Shown piece after piece: positions 8,297 to 17,050 of a stretch of DNA of 18,986 nucleotides. A program made the translations under genes and the position numbers. Origin of the DNA: Actinomycetota bacterium (GTDB taxonomy: Bacteria > Actinomycetota > Actinomycetes > Nanopelagicales > Nanopelagicaceae); contig CANMCL010000008.1 of NCBI GenBank assembly GCA_947496345.1, forward strand, positions 1 through 18,986, written 5' to 3'. Position 1 is the first letter of the stretch; each line of letters opens with the position of its first letter. The notes under the pieces are model-generated. The model saw nothing but the letters and a program-made list of their open reading frames with translations. It ran no database searches and was not told the origin of the DNA.

Positions 8297-9364
8297 TTAC
8301 TTGCGGCCTTTGCGCTTTGGTTGATTACGTGGACCACGATTTACACTCGGTTGAATCGTAGGTCGCGTGCTCTGAGAAGAAGTCGCTTCAGCAGATGCGC
8401 TATTGCCACGAGATGCCACGCGCTTAGCAAGTGCCTGCATCGCAGGTTCTTTCTCGCGAAGTGACGCTAGGAATGGTGGAGCAATAAAGATCGAGGAATA
8501 AGTTCCCACTGCGAGTCCAATGAAGAGCGCGAGCGAAAGATCCTTAAGCGTTCCTGCTCCAAGAAGGCCAGCTCCAACAAAGAGAATCGAGCCGACAGGA
8601 ATAAGTGCGATGAGGGATGTATTTGCTGAGCGAACGATTGTCTGGTTAACCGCCAAGTTTGCTGCTTGGGAGTAAGTATATTTACCAACCGCAGCAACCG
8701 ACTTGGTATTTTCACGCACCTTGTCGAATACAACAACCGTGTCATAAAGCGAATAACCAAGAATCGTCAAGAAACCAATAATGGTCGCAGGTGTAACGTC
8801 AAAACCAACTAGTGCATAAATGCCAACAGTGATGAAGACGTCGTGTACAACCGCAACAATTGCAGCAATCGCCATCTTAGGTTCAAAGATCATCGCTAAG
8901 AAGATCATGATCACAATCAAGAAGGCGAAGAGACCGTAAAGAGCTTTCTTGGTTATCTCTTCACCCCACGATGGTCCAACTATTTGAGTATCAATTGATT
9001 CAATATCTACATTAAATGCCTGAGTTAGCGCGAGTTCAACTGCCTTTGATTGCTCGGAAGTAAGTGCTCCGGTCTGGATTTTGAGCTTCGTGTCGCCAAT
9101 CTTCTGAACAATTATCTCGCCCGGAATTCCAACATCAGCTACAGATGCTCGTCCTTGTTCAACAGTAATGCCAGATTTATTGACCGTGTAAGAGGATCCA
9201 CCCTTAAATTCGATTCCGAGGTGCAAACCTTGAATAATCAATGCGCCTATCGACATAAGAATAAACACAGAAGAGATCACATACCAGCGGCGACGATTTC
9301 CGATAATGTTAAATGAAGTTTCACCAGAGTAAAGCCGACCACCAAGACCTGAAAGTTTTGACAT
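8297..9364 (-). CDS. secF: Protein-export membrane protein SecF
   Basis: Partner of SecD in the Sec translocon; uses proton-motive force to help pull exported proteins across the membrane. The 355 residues show the expected six-segment layout: first segment about 28-46, the SecF signature LGIEFKGG (49-56), an extracellular domain, then five segments from about 140 to 300, with GYSLYDTVVVFDKVREN (203-219) in the middle. The last 50 residues are hydrophilic and end in a basic cluster (NQPKRKGRK), a cytoplasmic tail common in actinobacterial SecF. GGAGG at 9373-9377, overlapping the secD end, is eight bases before the ATG. Three bases separate it from secD. Confidence 0.97.
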   Translation of the reverse strand: MSKLSGLGGRLYSGETSFNIIGNRRRWYVISSVFILMSIGALIIQGLHLGIEFKGGSSYTVNKSGITVEQGRASVADVGIPGEIIVQKIGDTKLKIQTGALTSEQSKAVELALTQAFNVDIESIDTQIVGPSWGEEITKKALYGLFAFLIVIMIFLAMIFEPKMAIAAIVAVVHDVFITVGIYALVGFDVTPATIIGFLTILGYSLYDTVVVFDKVRENTKSVAAVGKYTYSQAANLAVNQTIVRSANTSLIALIPVGSILFVGAGLLGAGTLKDLSLALFIGLAVGTYSSIFIAPPFLASLREKEPAMQALAKRVASRGNSASAEATSSQSTRPTIQPSVNRGPRNQPKRKGRK

Positions 9365-9367
9365 CGC

Positions 9368-10897
9368 TTACGCCTCCAATGATGTAGCAGGTTTAGTTGA
9401 TTTCATACCAACACTCTTCGGTGATAAACCTGAGAGTGGATGACCGGAAGAGAAGAACTTCCATCCCGCCAAGAGGCTAACCATCGGTTTGGTGAAGAAG
9501 AAAACAATAATCAAATCCACGATCGTCGTTAGTCCCAGAGTAAAGGCAAATCCTCTAACTCCACCGACTGCGAAGAAGTAGAGAAGAACTGCCGCAATTA
9601 GTGAAACCATATCGGCGACAATGATCGTATGGCGAGCCTTCGCCCAACCAGCTTCAACCGCTGAGCGCAGAGATCGTCCCTCACGCATTTCGTCACGAAT
9701 ACGTTCAAAGTAAACGATAAATGAGTCAGCGGTAACACCAATTGCGACGATCGCTCCAGCAATACCTGCCAAAGTAAGAGTAAATCCGACAGTCTCTCCA
9801 AGAACTAAGAAGAGTAGATAAACCATTCCTGCCGCAACTGCAAGTGATCCAACGGTCACAAAACCGAGTCCACGGTAGTAAAGAAGTGAATAAATGACTA
9901 CAAGGCCAAGTCCTAACGCACCGGCTAATAGACCAGCGTTTAATTGATCTGCACCCAAAGTAGGTGAAACTTGTTGTACTTCACCACGGTCGAAAGCTAG
10001 AGGTAGCGCTCCATACTTAAGGACGTTTGCGAGATCTTGCGCTTCAACTTGTGAGAACGATCCGGTGATTTGTGCATTACCTGATGGAATCGGTTCGTTA
10101 ATTCGTGGCGCAGAAACGACTAGACCATCTAGAACAATTGCAACTTGATTTAAAGGTGATGGCAGAGATGTCACACGCGTTGTGATCGCTCCAAATGCTC
10201 TTGTTCCTTCTCCATTAAATGATAGAGATACAAACCAAGCTAAACCTTGGGTTGGGTCATAACCCGCCTCAGCGGATGAAACTTGTGTACCAAGAACTTC
10301 AGCTGGCCCAAGAATATATTTTGCTCCGCCATCGCGAGAACACGCGACAATTGTTTCAGCAGGCGCATCCGCACCTGTTCCTTCACGGTTGGCTGCGATG
10401 GTGCAATCGAGGGCTGCAAATCGGTTATTTAGTTCTTCAGTTACTCCAGCAACTGGGGTCGCTGCCGTTGAAGTATCTGATGGATTAGCAACACCGGCGG
10501 TTTCAGCCAAAACTTGGCGGAAGCGAAGTTCTGCGGTCTGTCCTACAAGATCAACAACGCGACGTCCGCTATCTCCAGGAACAGAAATAACAATCTGGCG
10601 ATTTGTTCCACTGCCTTGCGCAGTAACTTCGCTTTCGGCAACACCTAAAGAGTCAACGCGTTGGCGGATAATTGAAACTGCTTCATCAATGGCTTGTGGT
10701 GTAATTTTATCTGCATCATTAGATGCACGAGGTAGCAGCGTCACACTCGTTCCGCCTCGCAGGTCAAGACCAAGGCGAACAGATGATGCACCCTGGACAA
10801 AGGCGGTAGCAATTAGACCGAGCAGCATTATGGCCAGAAGTACTAGGGCGCGGCCAGATCGGGCAGGGCTCTTCACAGTTTTATTAGGTGTGGACAT
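9368..10897 (-). CDS. secD: Protein-export membrane protein SecD
   Basis: The larger half of the SecDF pair. It has 509 residues, with a first membrane segment at about 17-36, the SecD signature LGLDLRGGT (42-50), a large extracellular domain (about 50-320) and five more segments (about 321-342, 346-367, 371-394, 423-445 and 449-470). GVTADSFIVYFERIRDE (387-403) lies where SecD proteins carry the conserved acidic residue; the TADS form is usual in actinobacteria. A short alanine/threonine-rich insertion sits at 132-152. The ATG at 10897 is 11 bases after the ruvB stop and has no recognisable Shine-Dalgarno sequence, so it may rely on translation of ruvB. yajC, usually between ruvB and secD, is absent. 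Confidence 0.97.
   Translation of the reverse strand: MSTPNKTVKSPARSGRALVLLAIMLLGLIATAFVQGASSVRLGLDLRGGTSVTLLPRASNDADKITPQAIDEAVSIIRQRVDSLGVAESEVTAQGSGTNRQIVISVPGDSGRRVVDLVGQTAELRFRQVLAETAGVANPSDTSTAATPVAGVTEELNNRFAALDCTIAANREGTGADAPAETIVACSRDGGAKYILGPAEVLGTQVSSAEAGYDPTQGLAWFVSLSFNGEGTRAFGAITTRVTSLPSPLNQVAIVLDGLVVSAPRINEPIPSGNAQITGSFSQVEAQDLANVLKYGALPLAFDRGEVQQVSPTLGADQLNAGLLAGALGLGLVVIYSLLYYRGLGFVTVGSLAVAAGMVYLLFLVLGETVGFTLTLAGIAGAIVAIGVTADSFIVYFERIRDEMREGRSLRSAVEAGWAKARHTIIVADMVSLIAAVLLYFFAVGGVRGFAFTLGLTTIVDLIIVFFFTKPMVSLLAGWKFFSSGHPLSGLSPKSVGMKSTKPATSLEA
9373..9377 (-). promoter_or_regulatory. Strong ribosome-binding site for secF
   Basis: GGAGG on the minus strand is the best Shine-Dalgarno match I saw in the window. 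It lies in the last secD codons, eight bases before the secF ATG at 9364. It contrasts with secD, whose start has none. Confidence 0.8.
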
Positions 10898-10908
10898 AGG
10901 AGCAGAGT

Positions 10909-11961
10909 CTAGGCGTCAACGGCGGGCGTGTCGAAAAGCGTCGCGGCTGCCGCAGGTGGCGTACGTCCCACATGTGCCCAACCTTGCGCTGTTGCAATTC
11001 GACCTCGAGGCGTGCGGGCCATAAAGCCATTTCGAACTAAAAAAGGCTCCGCGACGGATTCGACAGTTTCAGTCTCTTCGCCGACTGCGATCGCCAGTGT
11101 TGATAGTCCGACCGGTCCCCCATTAAATCTTTCGATTAGTGCAAGTAGAACCGAGCGATCTAAACGATCGAGCCCTTTCTCATCTACTTCATACATTTCT
11201 AACGCTGCCATTGCATCACTATGTGTTAGATGGCTAGAACCTTTCGCTCCAGAACGAACCTGCGCATAATCTCTCACTCGACGAAGTAATCGATTAGCAA
11301 TTCGTGGGGTACCTCTAGACCTGCTTGCTACTTCTGCAACTGCCTTGGCATCAATTTCTAATTGCAATAAAGCTGCACTTCGGCGCAAGACTTCTTCAAG
11401 TTCGTTTTCTTCATAGAAATCTAGGTGAGCGGTAAATCCAAAGCGATCGCGCAATGGGCTTGGTAATAATCCGGCGCGCGTTGTTGCGCCTACTAAGGTA
11501 AAGCGCGGCAACTGCAAAGGAATCGCTGTCGCACCTGGGCCTTTGCCAACAATCACATCAACACGAAAATCTTCCATTGCTAAGTAGAGCAACTCTTCGG
11601 CCGGACGAGGCAAGCGATGAATCTCATCTAAGAAGAGAATTTCGCCTTCAACCAGCGACGATAAAATCGCGGCTAGGTCGCCAGCGTGAGTAATGGCTGG
11701 ACCGCTTGTGATGCGGATCGGCGTTTGCATCTCGCTCGCCAAAATAAGCGCCAAAGTTGTTTTACCAAGACCAGGAGGCCCAGAGAGAAGGATGTGATCG
11801 GCCGCGGAATTGCGTTGGCGCGCTGCCGTCAACAACACATCGATCTGATCGCACACTCGTTGTTGACCGATGAACTCTTTCAGAGTTTTCGGACGCAAAG
11901 CATGTTCGGCTGCTGAATCATCGGTGGCGAATTCTGGGGATATCAGGCGATCATCGCTCAT
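10909..11961 (-). CDS. ruvB: Holliday-junction branch-migration ATPase RuvB
   Basis: AAA+ motor that drives branch migration of Holliday junctions together with RuvA. It has 350 residues, the usual length. Walker A is GPPGLGKT (61-68), Walker B is LDEIH (111-115), sensor 1 is LVGATTRAG (156-164) followed by SPLRDRFG (168-175), which includes the arginine-finger region, and sensor 2 lies in [12 protein letters not shown] (217-228). A C-terminal winged-helix DNA-binding domain follows, with GPVGLSTLA and RTPRGR. The ATG at 11961 lies two bases after the ruvA stop. Complete and typical. Confidence 0.98.
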   Translation of the reverse strand: MSDDRLISPEFATDDSAAEHALRPKTLKEFIGQQRVCDQIDVLLTAARQRNSAADHILLSGPPGLGKTTLALILASEMQTPIRITSGPAITHAGDLAAILSSLVEGEILFLDEIHRLPRPAEELLYLAMEDFRVDVIVGKGPGATAIPLQLPRFTLVGATTRAGLLPSPLRDRFGFTAHLDFYEENELEEVLRRSAALLQLEIDAKAVAEVASRSRGTPRIANRLLRRVRDYAQVRSGAKGSSHLTHSDAMAALEMYEVDEKGLDRLDRSVLLALIERFNGGPVGLSTLAIAVGEETETVESVAEPFLVRNGFMARTPRGRIATAQGWAHVGRTPPAAAATLFDTPAVDA

Positions 11962-11963
11962 TC

Positions 11964-12569
11964 TTATCTACCGCCTTTTTGTAGCGCCCGCTTTAATAAA
12001 TCAGAGAGTTCAGCAGAATTAGCATCGCCACCTTCTTCAGAAATCTGATTAACAACGCTTGTTATTGCCGCATCGGATTCTTTCGCGGAAAAACCAAGTG
12101 AAATTAGCGCACTCGCAAGTTGTTCACGCCAAACCGGCTGATGATGTGCGCTCTTATGTCCTGCTCCGAAATCCGTGAGCTTACCCTTCAACTCTAAAAT
12201 TAAACGTTGCGCACCTTTACGTCCGATCCCAGGCACCTTCTCAATTGCGGAAATGTCCTCCTGCGCCACTGCCATTCCAAGTTGGCTAGGAGAAAGAGCA
12301 GCAACAATAGACATTGCAACCTTTGGTCCAATACCGCTGACGGTTTGCACTAATTCAAAGAGCGTTCGCACATCATCATCTAGAAATCCAAAGAGCGTTA
12401 GTGAATCTTCACGAACCACAAGTGAGGTGTAAAACTGCGCTGGTGCTCCGATGTTTAACAGAGCGATAGTTGCTGGGGTGATAGTTATAGAAAGTCCTAC
12501 TCCCCCAACTTCGACTACTGCACGATCAGCGCCGATGGAACGGACGATTCCATTTATCATTGAAATCAT
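11964..12569 (-). CDS. ruvA: Holliday-junction-binding protein RuvA
   Basis: Tetrameric protein that recognises four-way DNA junctions and loads RuvB. Its 201 residues comprise an OB-fold (about 1-64, with VEVGGVG), two helix-hairpin-helix motifs (VSGIGPKVA at 77-85 and VPGIGRKGA at 112-120), an acidic/flexible linker, and the C-terminal RuvB-contact domain (about 148-201, [14 protein letters not shown]). The start at 12569 aligns with known RuvA N-termini (MI..x.xG pattern); a second ATG three codons in would shorten it unnaturally. The start overlaps the ruvC stop as ATGA (12566-12569), which suggests translational coupling. Confidence 0.98.
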   Translation of the reverse strand: MISMINGIVRSIGADRAVVEVGGVGLSITITPATIALLNIGAPAQFYTSLVVREDSLTLFGFLDDDVRTLFELVQTVSGIGPKVAMSIVAALSPSQLGMAVAQEDISAIEKVPGIGRKGAQRLILELKGKLTDFGAGHKSAHHQPVWREQLASALISLGFSAKESDAAITSVVNQISEEGGDANSAELSDLLKRALQKGGR

Positions 12570-13120
12570 TTACGAACCAACTTCGCTAAGCGAGATTTTT
12601 CAGCAACTAAAGCCGCCGCTAACTTTGAATCCCCTGAACCTCGCCAGATATGACAGATCGCAAGTGCTAGAGCATCAGTGCTATCAACCGGCTTCGGAAT
12701 CTCTTTAAGAGCTAGCAGGCGCTTAACCATTTCAGCGACCTGAACCTTATTTGCGCGACCAGACCCAGTGACTGCCGCCTTTACTTCACTTGGAGTGTGC
12801 ATCACAACTGGAATTCCGGCGCGGGCTGCGACAAGTAGCGCGATGCCTGCAGCTTGGCCAGTACCCATAACAGTGCGCACATTGTGTTGTGAAAAAACTC
12901 TTTCGACGGCAACCACATCGGGGCGATTTACATCAATCCAATGCGTTAGTTCTTGCTCGAGTTGAAGTAAACGATGTTCGAGTGCTGCCGTGCTCGGAGT
13001 CAGGATCACACCAACATTTATCAGGCGCAGTGGTTGACCAGGTGCGCCTTCTATTACACCTACGCCGCAACGAGTAAGGCCTGGGTCAACTCCCAAGACA
13101 CGCATAACTCGTTGGCTCAT
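12566..13120 (-). CDS. ruvC: Crossover-junction endodeoxyribonuclease RuvC
   Basis: Resolvase that cuts Holliday junctions processed by RuvAB. In the 184-residue reading, the four catalytic acids are D12 ([12 protein letters not shown]), E73 (AVERVF), D146 and D149 ([11 protein letters not shown]), all present. The start is uncertain. ATG at 13120 gives [10 protein letters not shown], but the in-frame ATG at 13105 gives MRVLGVDPG, which matches the common actinobacterial N-terminus. Neither has a strong Shine-Dalgarno sequence; an AGG lies about 11 bases before the longer start. The gene follows yebC after 33 bases. I see no SOS (LexA) box in that gap. Confidence 0.97.
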   Translation of the reverse strand: MSQRVMRVLGVDPGLTRCGVGVIEGAPGQPLRLINVGVILTPSTAALEHRLLQLEQELTHWIDVNRPDVVAVERVFSQHNVRTVMGTGQAAGIALLVAARAGIPVVMHTPSEVKAAVTGSGRANKVQVAEMVKRLLALKEIPKPVDSTDALALAICHIWRGSGDSKLAAALVAEKSRLAKLVRK

Positions 13121-13153
13121 AACTTCATAGCCTACGACGGTAAGTGCGTGGGG

Positions 13154-13906
13154 TTAGGAAAGGCTCGCCATAACTTCGTCAGAGACGTCGAAGTTACTGA
13201 AAACGTTCTGCACATCGTCTAACTCTTCAATGGCATCGATTAGTTCAAATACCTTTGTAGCGCCTTCAGCATCAAGCGGAATAGTCATAGAGGGCAGAAA
13301 AGATGAATCAGCGGATTCATAATCGATACCCGCAGTTTGTAGCGCAGTACGAGCGGTAACTAGATCACTAGCTTCGCAAACAACTTCGAATGATTCTCCG
13401 AGATCATTTACTTCTTCAGCGCCAGCCTCAAGGACTGCTTCTAAAATCTTTTCCTCTGTTACGCCATCTACTTTATTAACAATAATGACGCCCTTGCGAT
13501 TAAATAGATAAGCAACTGATCCGGGATCGGCCATTGATCCACCATTGCGAGTTACAGCAACGCGGACTTCTGAAGCGGCGCGATTTCGATTATCAGATAA
13601 ACATTCGATCATGATCGCTACGCCATTTGGGCCGTAACCTTCATACATAATTGTCTGCCAATCGGCGCCACCAGATTCCAAACCAGCACCTCGTTTAACG
13701 GCGCGTTCAATATTATCCGCCGGCATAGAATTCTTCTTTGCCTTAGCGATCGCATCAAAAAGGGTTGGGTTGCCATCTACATCAGGACCGCCATTGCGAG
13801 ATGCAACTTCAATCGCCTTAATCAACTTGGCGAAATTCTTCGCACGACGACTGTCGATGACCGCTTTTTTATGCTTGGTCGTTGCCCATTTGGAATGGCC
13901 GGACAT
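13154..13906 (-). CDS. yebC: YebC/TACO1-family regulator
   Basis: A 250-residue protein of the YebC/TACO1 family. Members have been described as DNA-binding regulators, and more recently as translation factors that help ribosomes through proline-rich stretches. The N-terminal signature [15 protein letters not shown] is followed by [18 protein letters not shown] and [11 protein letters not shown], and then the central and C-terminal domains of normal length. The ATG at 13906 has GAGGTG at 13913-13918, six bases upstream, the clearest ribosome site in this part. It lies between pdxT (52-base gap) and ruvC, as in many actinobacteria. Confidence 0.97.
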   Translation of the reverse strand: MSGHSKWATTKHKKAVIDSRRAKNFAKLIKAIEVASRNGGPDVDGNPTLFDAIAKAKKNSMPADNIERAVKRGAGLESGGADWQTIMYEGYGPNGVAIMIECLSDNRNRAASEVRVAVTRNGGSMADPGSVAYLFNRKGVIIVNKVDGVTEEKILEAVLEAGAEEVNDLGESFEVVCEASDLVTARTALQTAGIDYESADSSFLPSMTIPLDAEGATKVFELIDAIEELDDVQNVFSNFDVSDEVMASLS

Positions 13907-13958
13907 TTAAAACACCTCAATCAACTTTTGATGGAAAGTAACTTACTTAATAACTGGC

Positions 13959-14552
13959 TTACTTTATCGCGCCGGCACAGACTTGATCAAAGAAGTAGCG
14001 ATGTACACGTAAATCTCCGGTCAATTCTGGATGAAATGATGTGGCAAAGAGTGATCCTTGACGTACCGCCACGGGATGGCTTGCTCCATCGCTTCCCTTG
14101 ACCTCGGCTAAGACTTCTACATCTTTACCGACTTCTTCTACCCAAGGGGCGCGAATAAATACCGCCCGCAAAGGTGCTTGATCAAAAATTAAATCACTTT
14201 CAAAAGAATCCACTTGCCGCCCAAAAGCGTTGCGACGAACTGTCATATGAATTCCACCAAATGTAGTTTGATCGTCGGCACCATCAAGGATTCGATCTGC
14301 CAATAAAATCATTCCCGCGCATGAACCATAAACTGGCATACCCGCAGAAATTCTTTCTCTTATCGGTTGAAGCAAGTTAAAAGTCTCTGCCAGAAGCGCG
14401 ATAGTTGTTGACTCGCCACCAGGCAAAATCAGCGCATCTATTTCCGCTAACTCTTCTGGGCGTCGCACAGTAAGACCAGCATGGCCTGCAGTTTTTACAG
14501 CTTGAATATGTTCTCGGAAATCGCCTTGTAGCGCGAGAACGCCAATCTTCAT
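13959..14552 (-). CDS. pdxT: Pyridoxal 5'-phosphate synthase, glutaminase subunit PdxT
   Basis: Hydrolyses glutamine and passes the ammonia to PdxS for vitamin B6 synthesis. A class I (triad) glutamine amidotransferase of 197 residues, full length: PGGEST (44-49), the nucleophile C78 in YGSCAGM, and H174 with E176 in FHPEL. The ATG at 14552 is 13 bases after the pdxS stop. I see no Shine-Dalgarno sequence in that gap, so expression may depend on ribosomes coming from pdxS. N-terminus [11 protein letters not shown] is typical, which supports this start. Confidence 0.97.
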   Translation of the reverse strand: MKIGVLALQGDFREHIQAVKTAGHAGLTVRRPEELAEIDALILPGGESTTIALLAETFNLLQPIRERISAGMPVYGSCAGMILLADRILDGADDQTTFGGIHMTVRRNAFGRQVDSFESDLIFDQAPLRAVFIRAPWVEEVGKDVEVLAEVKGSDGASHPVAVRQGSLFATSFHPELTGDLRVHRYFFDQVCAGAIK

Positions 14553-14565
14553 TGCAGGTAAATCG

Positions 14566-15453
14566 TTACCAGCCGCGGTCGGCTAAGCGATGTGGTGCTG
14601 GTAAGTCCGCAACATTTATTCCAACCATCGCATCACCTAACCCGCGAGATACATCTGCTAGAACTTTCGCATCTTCGAAGAAGGTTGTCGCCTTAACACA
14701 AGCCGCAGCACGCGTTGCAGGATCTCCAGATTTAAAGATTCCGGATCCAATGAATACGCCGTCTGCGCCCATCTGCATCATTAGCGCTGCATCTGCTGGT
14801 GTAGCAATTCCACCTGCGGTGAATAGAACGACGGGAAGTTTTCCAGTTTCAGCAACTTCCTTTACTAGCGCAAAAGGTGCCTGCAGTTCTTTCGCCGCAA
14901 CATAAAGCTCATCCTCGCGCATTGAAGATAGACGACGGATTTCGCCACCAATCTTGCGCATATGCATCATCGCATTTGATACATCGCCGGTGCCTGCTTC
15001 GCCCTTGGAGCGGATCATTGCAGCACCTTCATTTATACGACGAAGCGCTTCGCCTAAATTAGTGGCACCGCAAACAAATGGAACTTTGAAATCCCATTTA
15101 TCAATGTGGTTCTCATAATCCGCAGGCGTTAAAACTTCAGATTCATCGATGTAATCCACACCGAGAGATTCCAGAATTCGCGCCTCGACAAAGTGCCCAA
15201 TGCGCGCCTTTGCCATAACTGGGATTGTCACAGCCGCTTTAATTTTTTCGATCATGTCTGGGTCGGACATGCGTGCAACTCCGCCTTGCGCGCGAATGTC
15301 AGCTGGTACTCGTTCAAGAGCCATAACCGCGCATGCGCCAGCGTCTTGGGCAATCTTGGCTTGCTCTGAGTTAACGACATCCATGATGACGCCGCCCTTA
15401 AGCATCTCTGCCATTCCGCGCTTTACGCGCGCTGTGCCGACTGCCTCTGACAT
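14566..15453 (-). CDS. pdxS: Pyridoxal 5'-phosphate synthase, lyase subunit PdxS
   Basis: Builds pyridoxal 5'-phosphate from ribose 5-phosphate, glyceraldehyde 3-phosphate and the ammonia from PdxT. It has 295 residues with the TIM-barrel hallmarks: D25 (GGVIMDV), the Schiff-base lysine K82 ([10 protein letters not shown]), K150 in [12 protein letters not shown], and the phosphate-binding segments GTGDV and [12 protein letters not shown] (211-222). The ATG at 15453 has AAGGGAG at 15460-15466, six bases upstream. The thioesterase gene that separates pdxS and pdxT in mycobacteria is not present. A complete pair implies the cell makes vitamin B6 itself. Confidence 0.98.
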   Translation of the reverse strand: MSEAVGTARVKRGMAEMLKGGVIMDVVNSEQAKIAQDAGACAVMALERVPADIRAQGGVARMSDPDMIEKIKAAVTIPVMAKARIGHFVEARILESLGVDYIDESEVLTPADYENHIDKWDFKVPFVCGATNLGEALRRINEGAAMIRSKGEAGTGDVSNAMMHMRKIGGEIRRLSSMREDELYVAAKELQAPFALVKEVAETGKLPVVLFTAGGIATPADAALMMQMGADGVFIGSGIFKSGDPATRAAACVKATTFFEDAKVLADVSRGLGDAMVGINVADLPAPHRLADRGW

Positions 15454-15501
15454 GACTTGCTCCCTTAAATTAGCTCTTGCAAAGAAATTCTTGGATTAAT
15501 A

Positions 15502-16557
15502 CTACTTTGCAGAAGGCTGAGGTGCATCTTCTTTATTTGCCATAGCTGCAGGCGTGAAAACGGGGGCTCTATCCGTCAAAGCGATCCATACCTGACCCGC
15601 GGCGAACTTTATTTCATCCCCCGATGCAGTCGTCCAAGTGGTTCCTTGATCACCACTTGGCCTGCTCCAATTCGCTGCTATTGCAAAGCCATCTCGCAAT
15701 ACAAATCCCTTACCTGCACCAACTGTTTCCGAATATGGCGTAACTCCACCAACCTTGTCACGATAAATCGAATCGGTGATCGAAACTAATTGAATTACAA
15801 ATGTGGTCGGTCCGAGATGCACACCCGATGCCGATAAGTTTGGTTTACCTGCGTGCGAAAGTAACCAACGTTTTTCTACCTCTGACCAAGTTGCGCTATA
15901 AAAATGAGCTGGCCAGGAAACTTTTACGCCAGAAACTGCCGTTCCGGTATCTGGCTTTTCCCCAAAAGTCCAACCAATAGATTTTGAAATTGCGACAGGT
16001 AGCGCGTCCTTGGCGACATTGGCCATTAAATCCTGAGCCTGCAACATCATCGCAGTTGGTGACCTACGTAATGGATCGGTCGGATAAATCTTCGGTGATT
16101 GCCGTTGCGCTCCTAGATTGATTACATTGGCTTCAGCAATCACAGGCAATAACTTCTTTTGCGCGCCACTGTAAGCGAAGACAACTCTTCCAAATTGTTC
16201 AAGGATTTCAATATCGGAAATTCGCGCGCTGCGAACTGGCCCAACTAGTGCTGGAATCTTTGAGCTAAAGATTGCTGCTAGGCGCGTTAGGCCACCTTCC
16301 ACTTGTTCAATATAAACAATGTCGGCATCTTCCAAACCTGCCTGAGGATGCGCCTGAGCGGTGTCATCAATCTTGACCGCCAAGATCGGTCCATCACTTC
16401 CAACACGCCCGCTTAATGAATTTCTAATTTCTACCTTTTCGATCTCCGAATCTAGCGAGGAAAACAATCCATTTGGAAGGAAATTAACGAGAGCAATTAG
16501 CACGATTGAAATAGCGGCTACTCCTGCTAAGCCATTAACAATTTTCTTAAAGAACAT
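15502..16557 (-). CDS. DUF3048 protein with N-terminal membrane anchor
   Basis: 351 residues. A hydrophobic segment at about 8-28, preceded by two lysines and with no lipobox cysteine, suggests an anchored extracellular protein. DUF3048 proteins such as YerB are often lipoproteins. The N-terminal DUF3048 domain spans about 50-190, including ILAVKIDDT, VEGGLTRLAAIF and VGPVRSARISD (106-116). The C-terminal domain spans about 215-332 (HFYSATWSEVEKRWL, GQVWIAL). Biochemical function is unknown to me. The gene begins 11 bases inside the LemA-like gene, with only GAAGC as a weak ribosome site, so it is probably translationally coupled. It separates the PIM genes from pdxS. Confidence 0.87.
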   Translation of the reverse strand: MFFKKIVNGLAGVAAISIVLIALVNFLPNGLFSSLDSEIEKVEIRNSLSGRVGSDGPILAVKIDDTAQAHPQAGLEDADIVYIEQVEGGLTRLAAIFSSKIPALVGPVRSARISDIEILEQFGRVVFAYSGAQKKLLPVIAEANVINLGAQRQSPKIYPTDPLRRSPTAMMLQAQDLMANVAKDALPVAISKSIGWTFGEKPDTGTAVSGVKVSWPAHFYSATWSEVEKRWLLSHAGKPNLSASGVHLGPTTFVIQLVSITDSIYRDKVGGVTPYSETVGAGKGFVLRDGFAIAANWSRPSGDQGTTWTTASGDEIKFAAGQVWIALTDRAPVFTPAAMANKEDAPQPSAK

Positions 16558-17050
16558 CTGCTTCGAATTCGTATGTAACAGGTAGCGGGGCGGTACCCGC
16601 TAAACGAAAGATCCTAAAGACAGGTTTTTGGCGAACCATTTGCGTGCGAGTGACCGCATCGACGTGCATGGCGATTGCAACTCGAATCTTGTCGGTTAAT
16701 TCAGATAGTTCACGCAATAAATCTTTTTCGATAAATCCTTCAACCAAATGGCCATCATTTAGCAATAACCCGAGCGCACCAGAGAGTCCACTCTCGGCTT
16801 GGGAGCGAGTCCGCATCTGCGCATCTCTTGCCTGATGGGCGGCAGCAGTTAAGAGAAGCGAAGAAGCTGGATCAGCTATTTCGCTTTTAGCAATTTCTAG
16901 AGCTACCGCAGCGCGACGTTGAAGCAGTCCATCGAGGTTGGCCCAACTTGTTTCTACACGATGATGTAAGCGATCTAAGCGCGTTGCAGAATAAGAAAGG
17001 TACCAAAGAGCAAAGATCGCAAATAATATGAGAAAGAAATACTTTTCCAC
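16547..17050 (-). CDS. Small LemA-like membrane-anchored helical protein
   Basis: 167 residues with one N-terminal membrane segment (about 4-21, FLILFAIFALWYLSYSA), then RLDRLHHRVETSWANLDGLLQRR (about 24-46), which resembles the start of LemA proteins, and a mainly helical remainder. LemA similarity is my reading of this segment and not a family match I could test; function is unknown. It starts with GTG at 17050, directly after the pimA TAA with no gap. GGAAGG inside the last pimA codons supports the start. Its end overlaps the DUF3048 gene by 11 bases. The position suggests a role in the envelope together with PIM synthesis. Confidence 0.75.
   Translation of the reverse strand: MEKYFFLILFAIFALWYLSYSATRLDRLHHRVETSWANLDGLLQRRAAVALEIAKSEIADPASSLLLTAAAHQARDAQMRTRSQAESGLSGALGLLLNDGHLVEGFIEKDLLRELSELTDKIRVAIAMHVDAVTRTQMVRQKPVFRIFRLAGTAPLPVTYEFEADVL

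Noticed and set aside
10389..11024. A 211-codon open frame on the plus strand opposite the secD start and ruvB end
   Set aside because: It lies antisense to two strongly conserved genes, its translation is arginine- and serine-rich low-quality sequence, and it has no recognisable domain.
13121..13153. A LexA/SOS box before ruvC
   Set aside because: I looked for the actinobacterial GAAC-N4-GTTC type pattern in this gap and before yebC and found none.
13936..13948. Inverted repeat AAGTAA-C-TTACTT between pdxT and yebC
   Set aside because: AT-only-type short arms with a one-base loop are too weak for a terminator. It could be part of an operator, but nothing else supports that.
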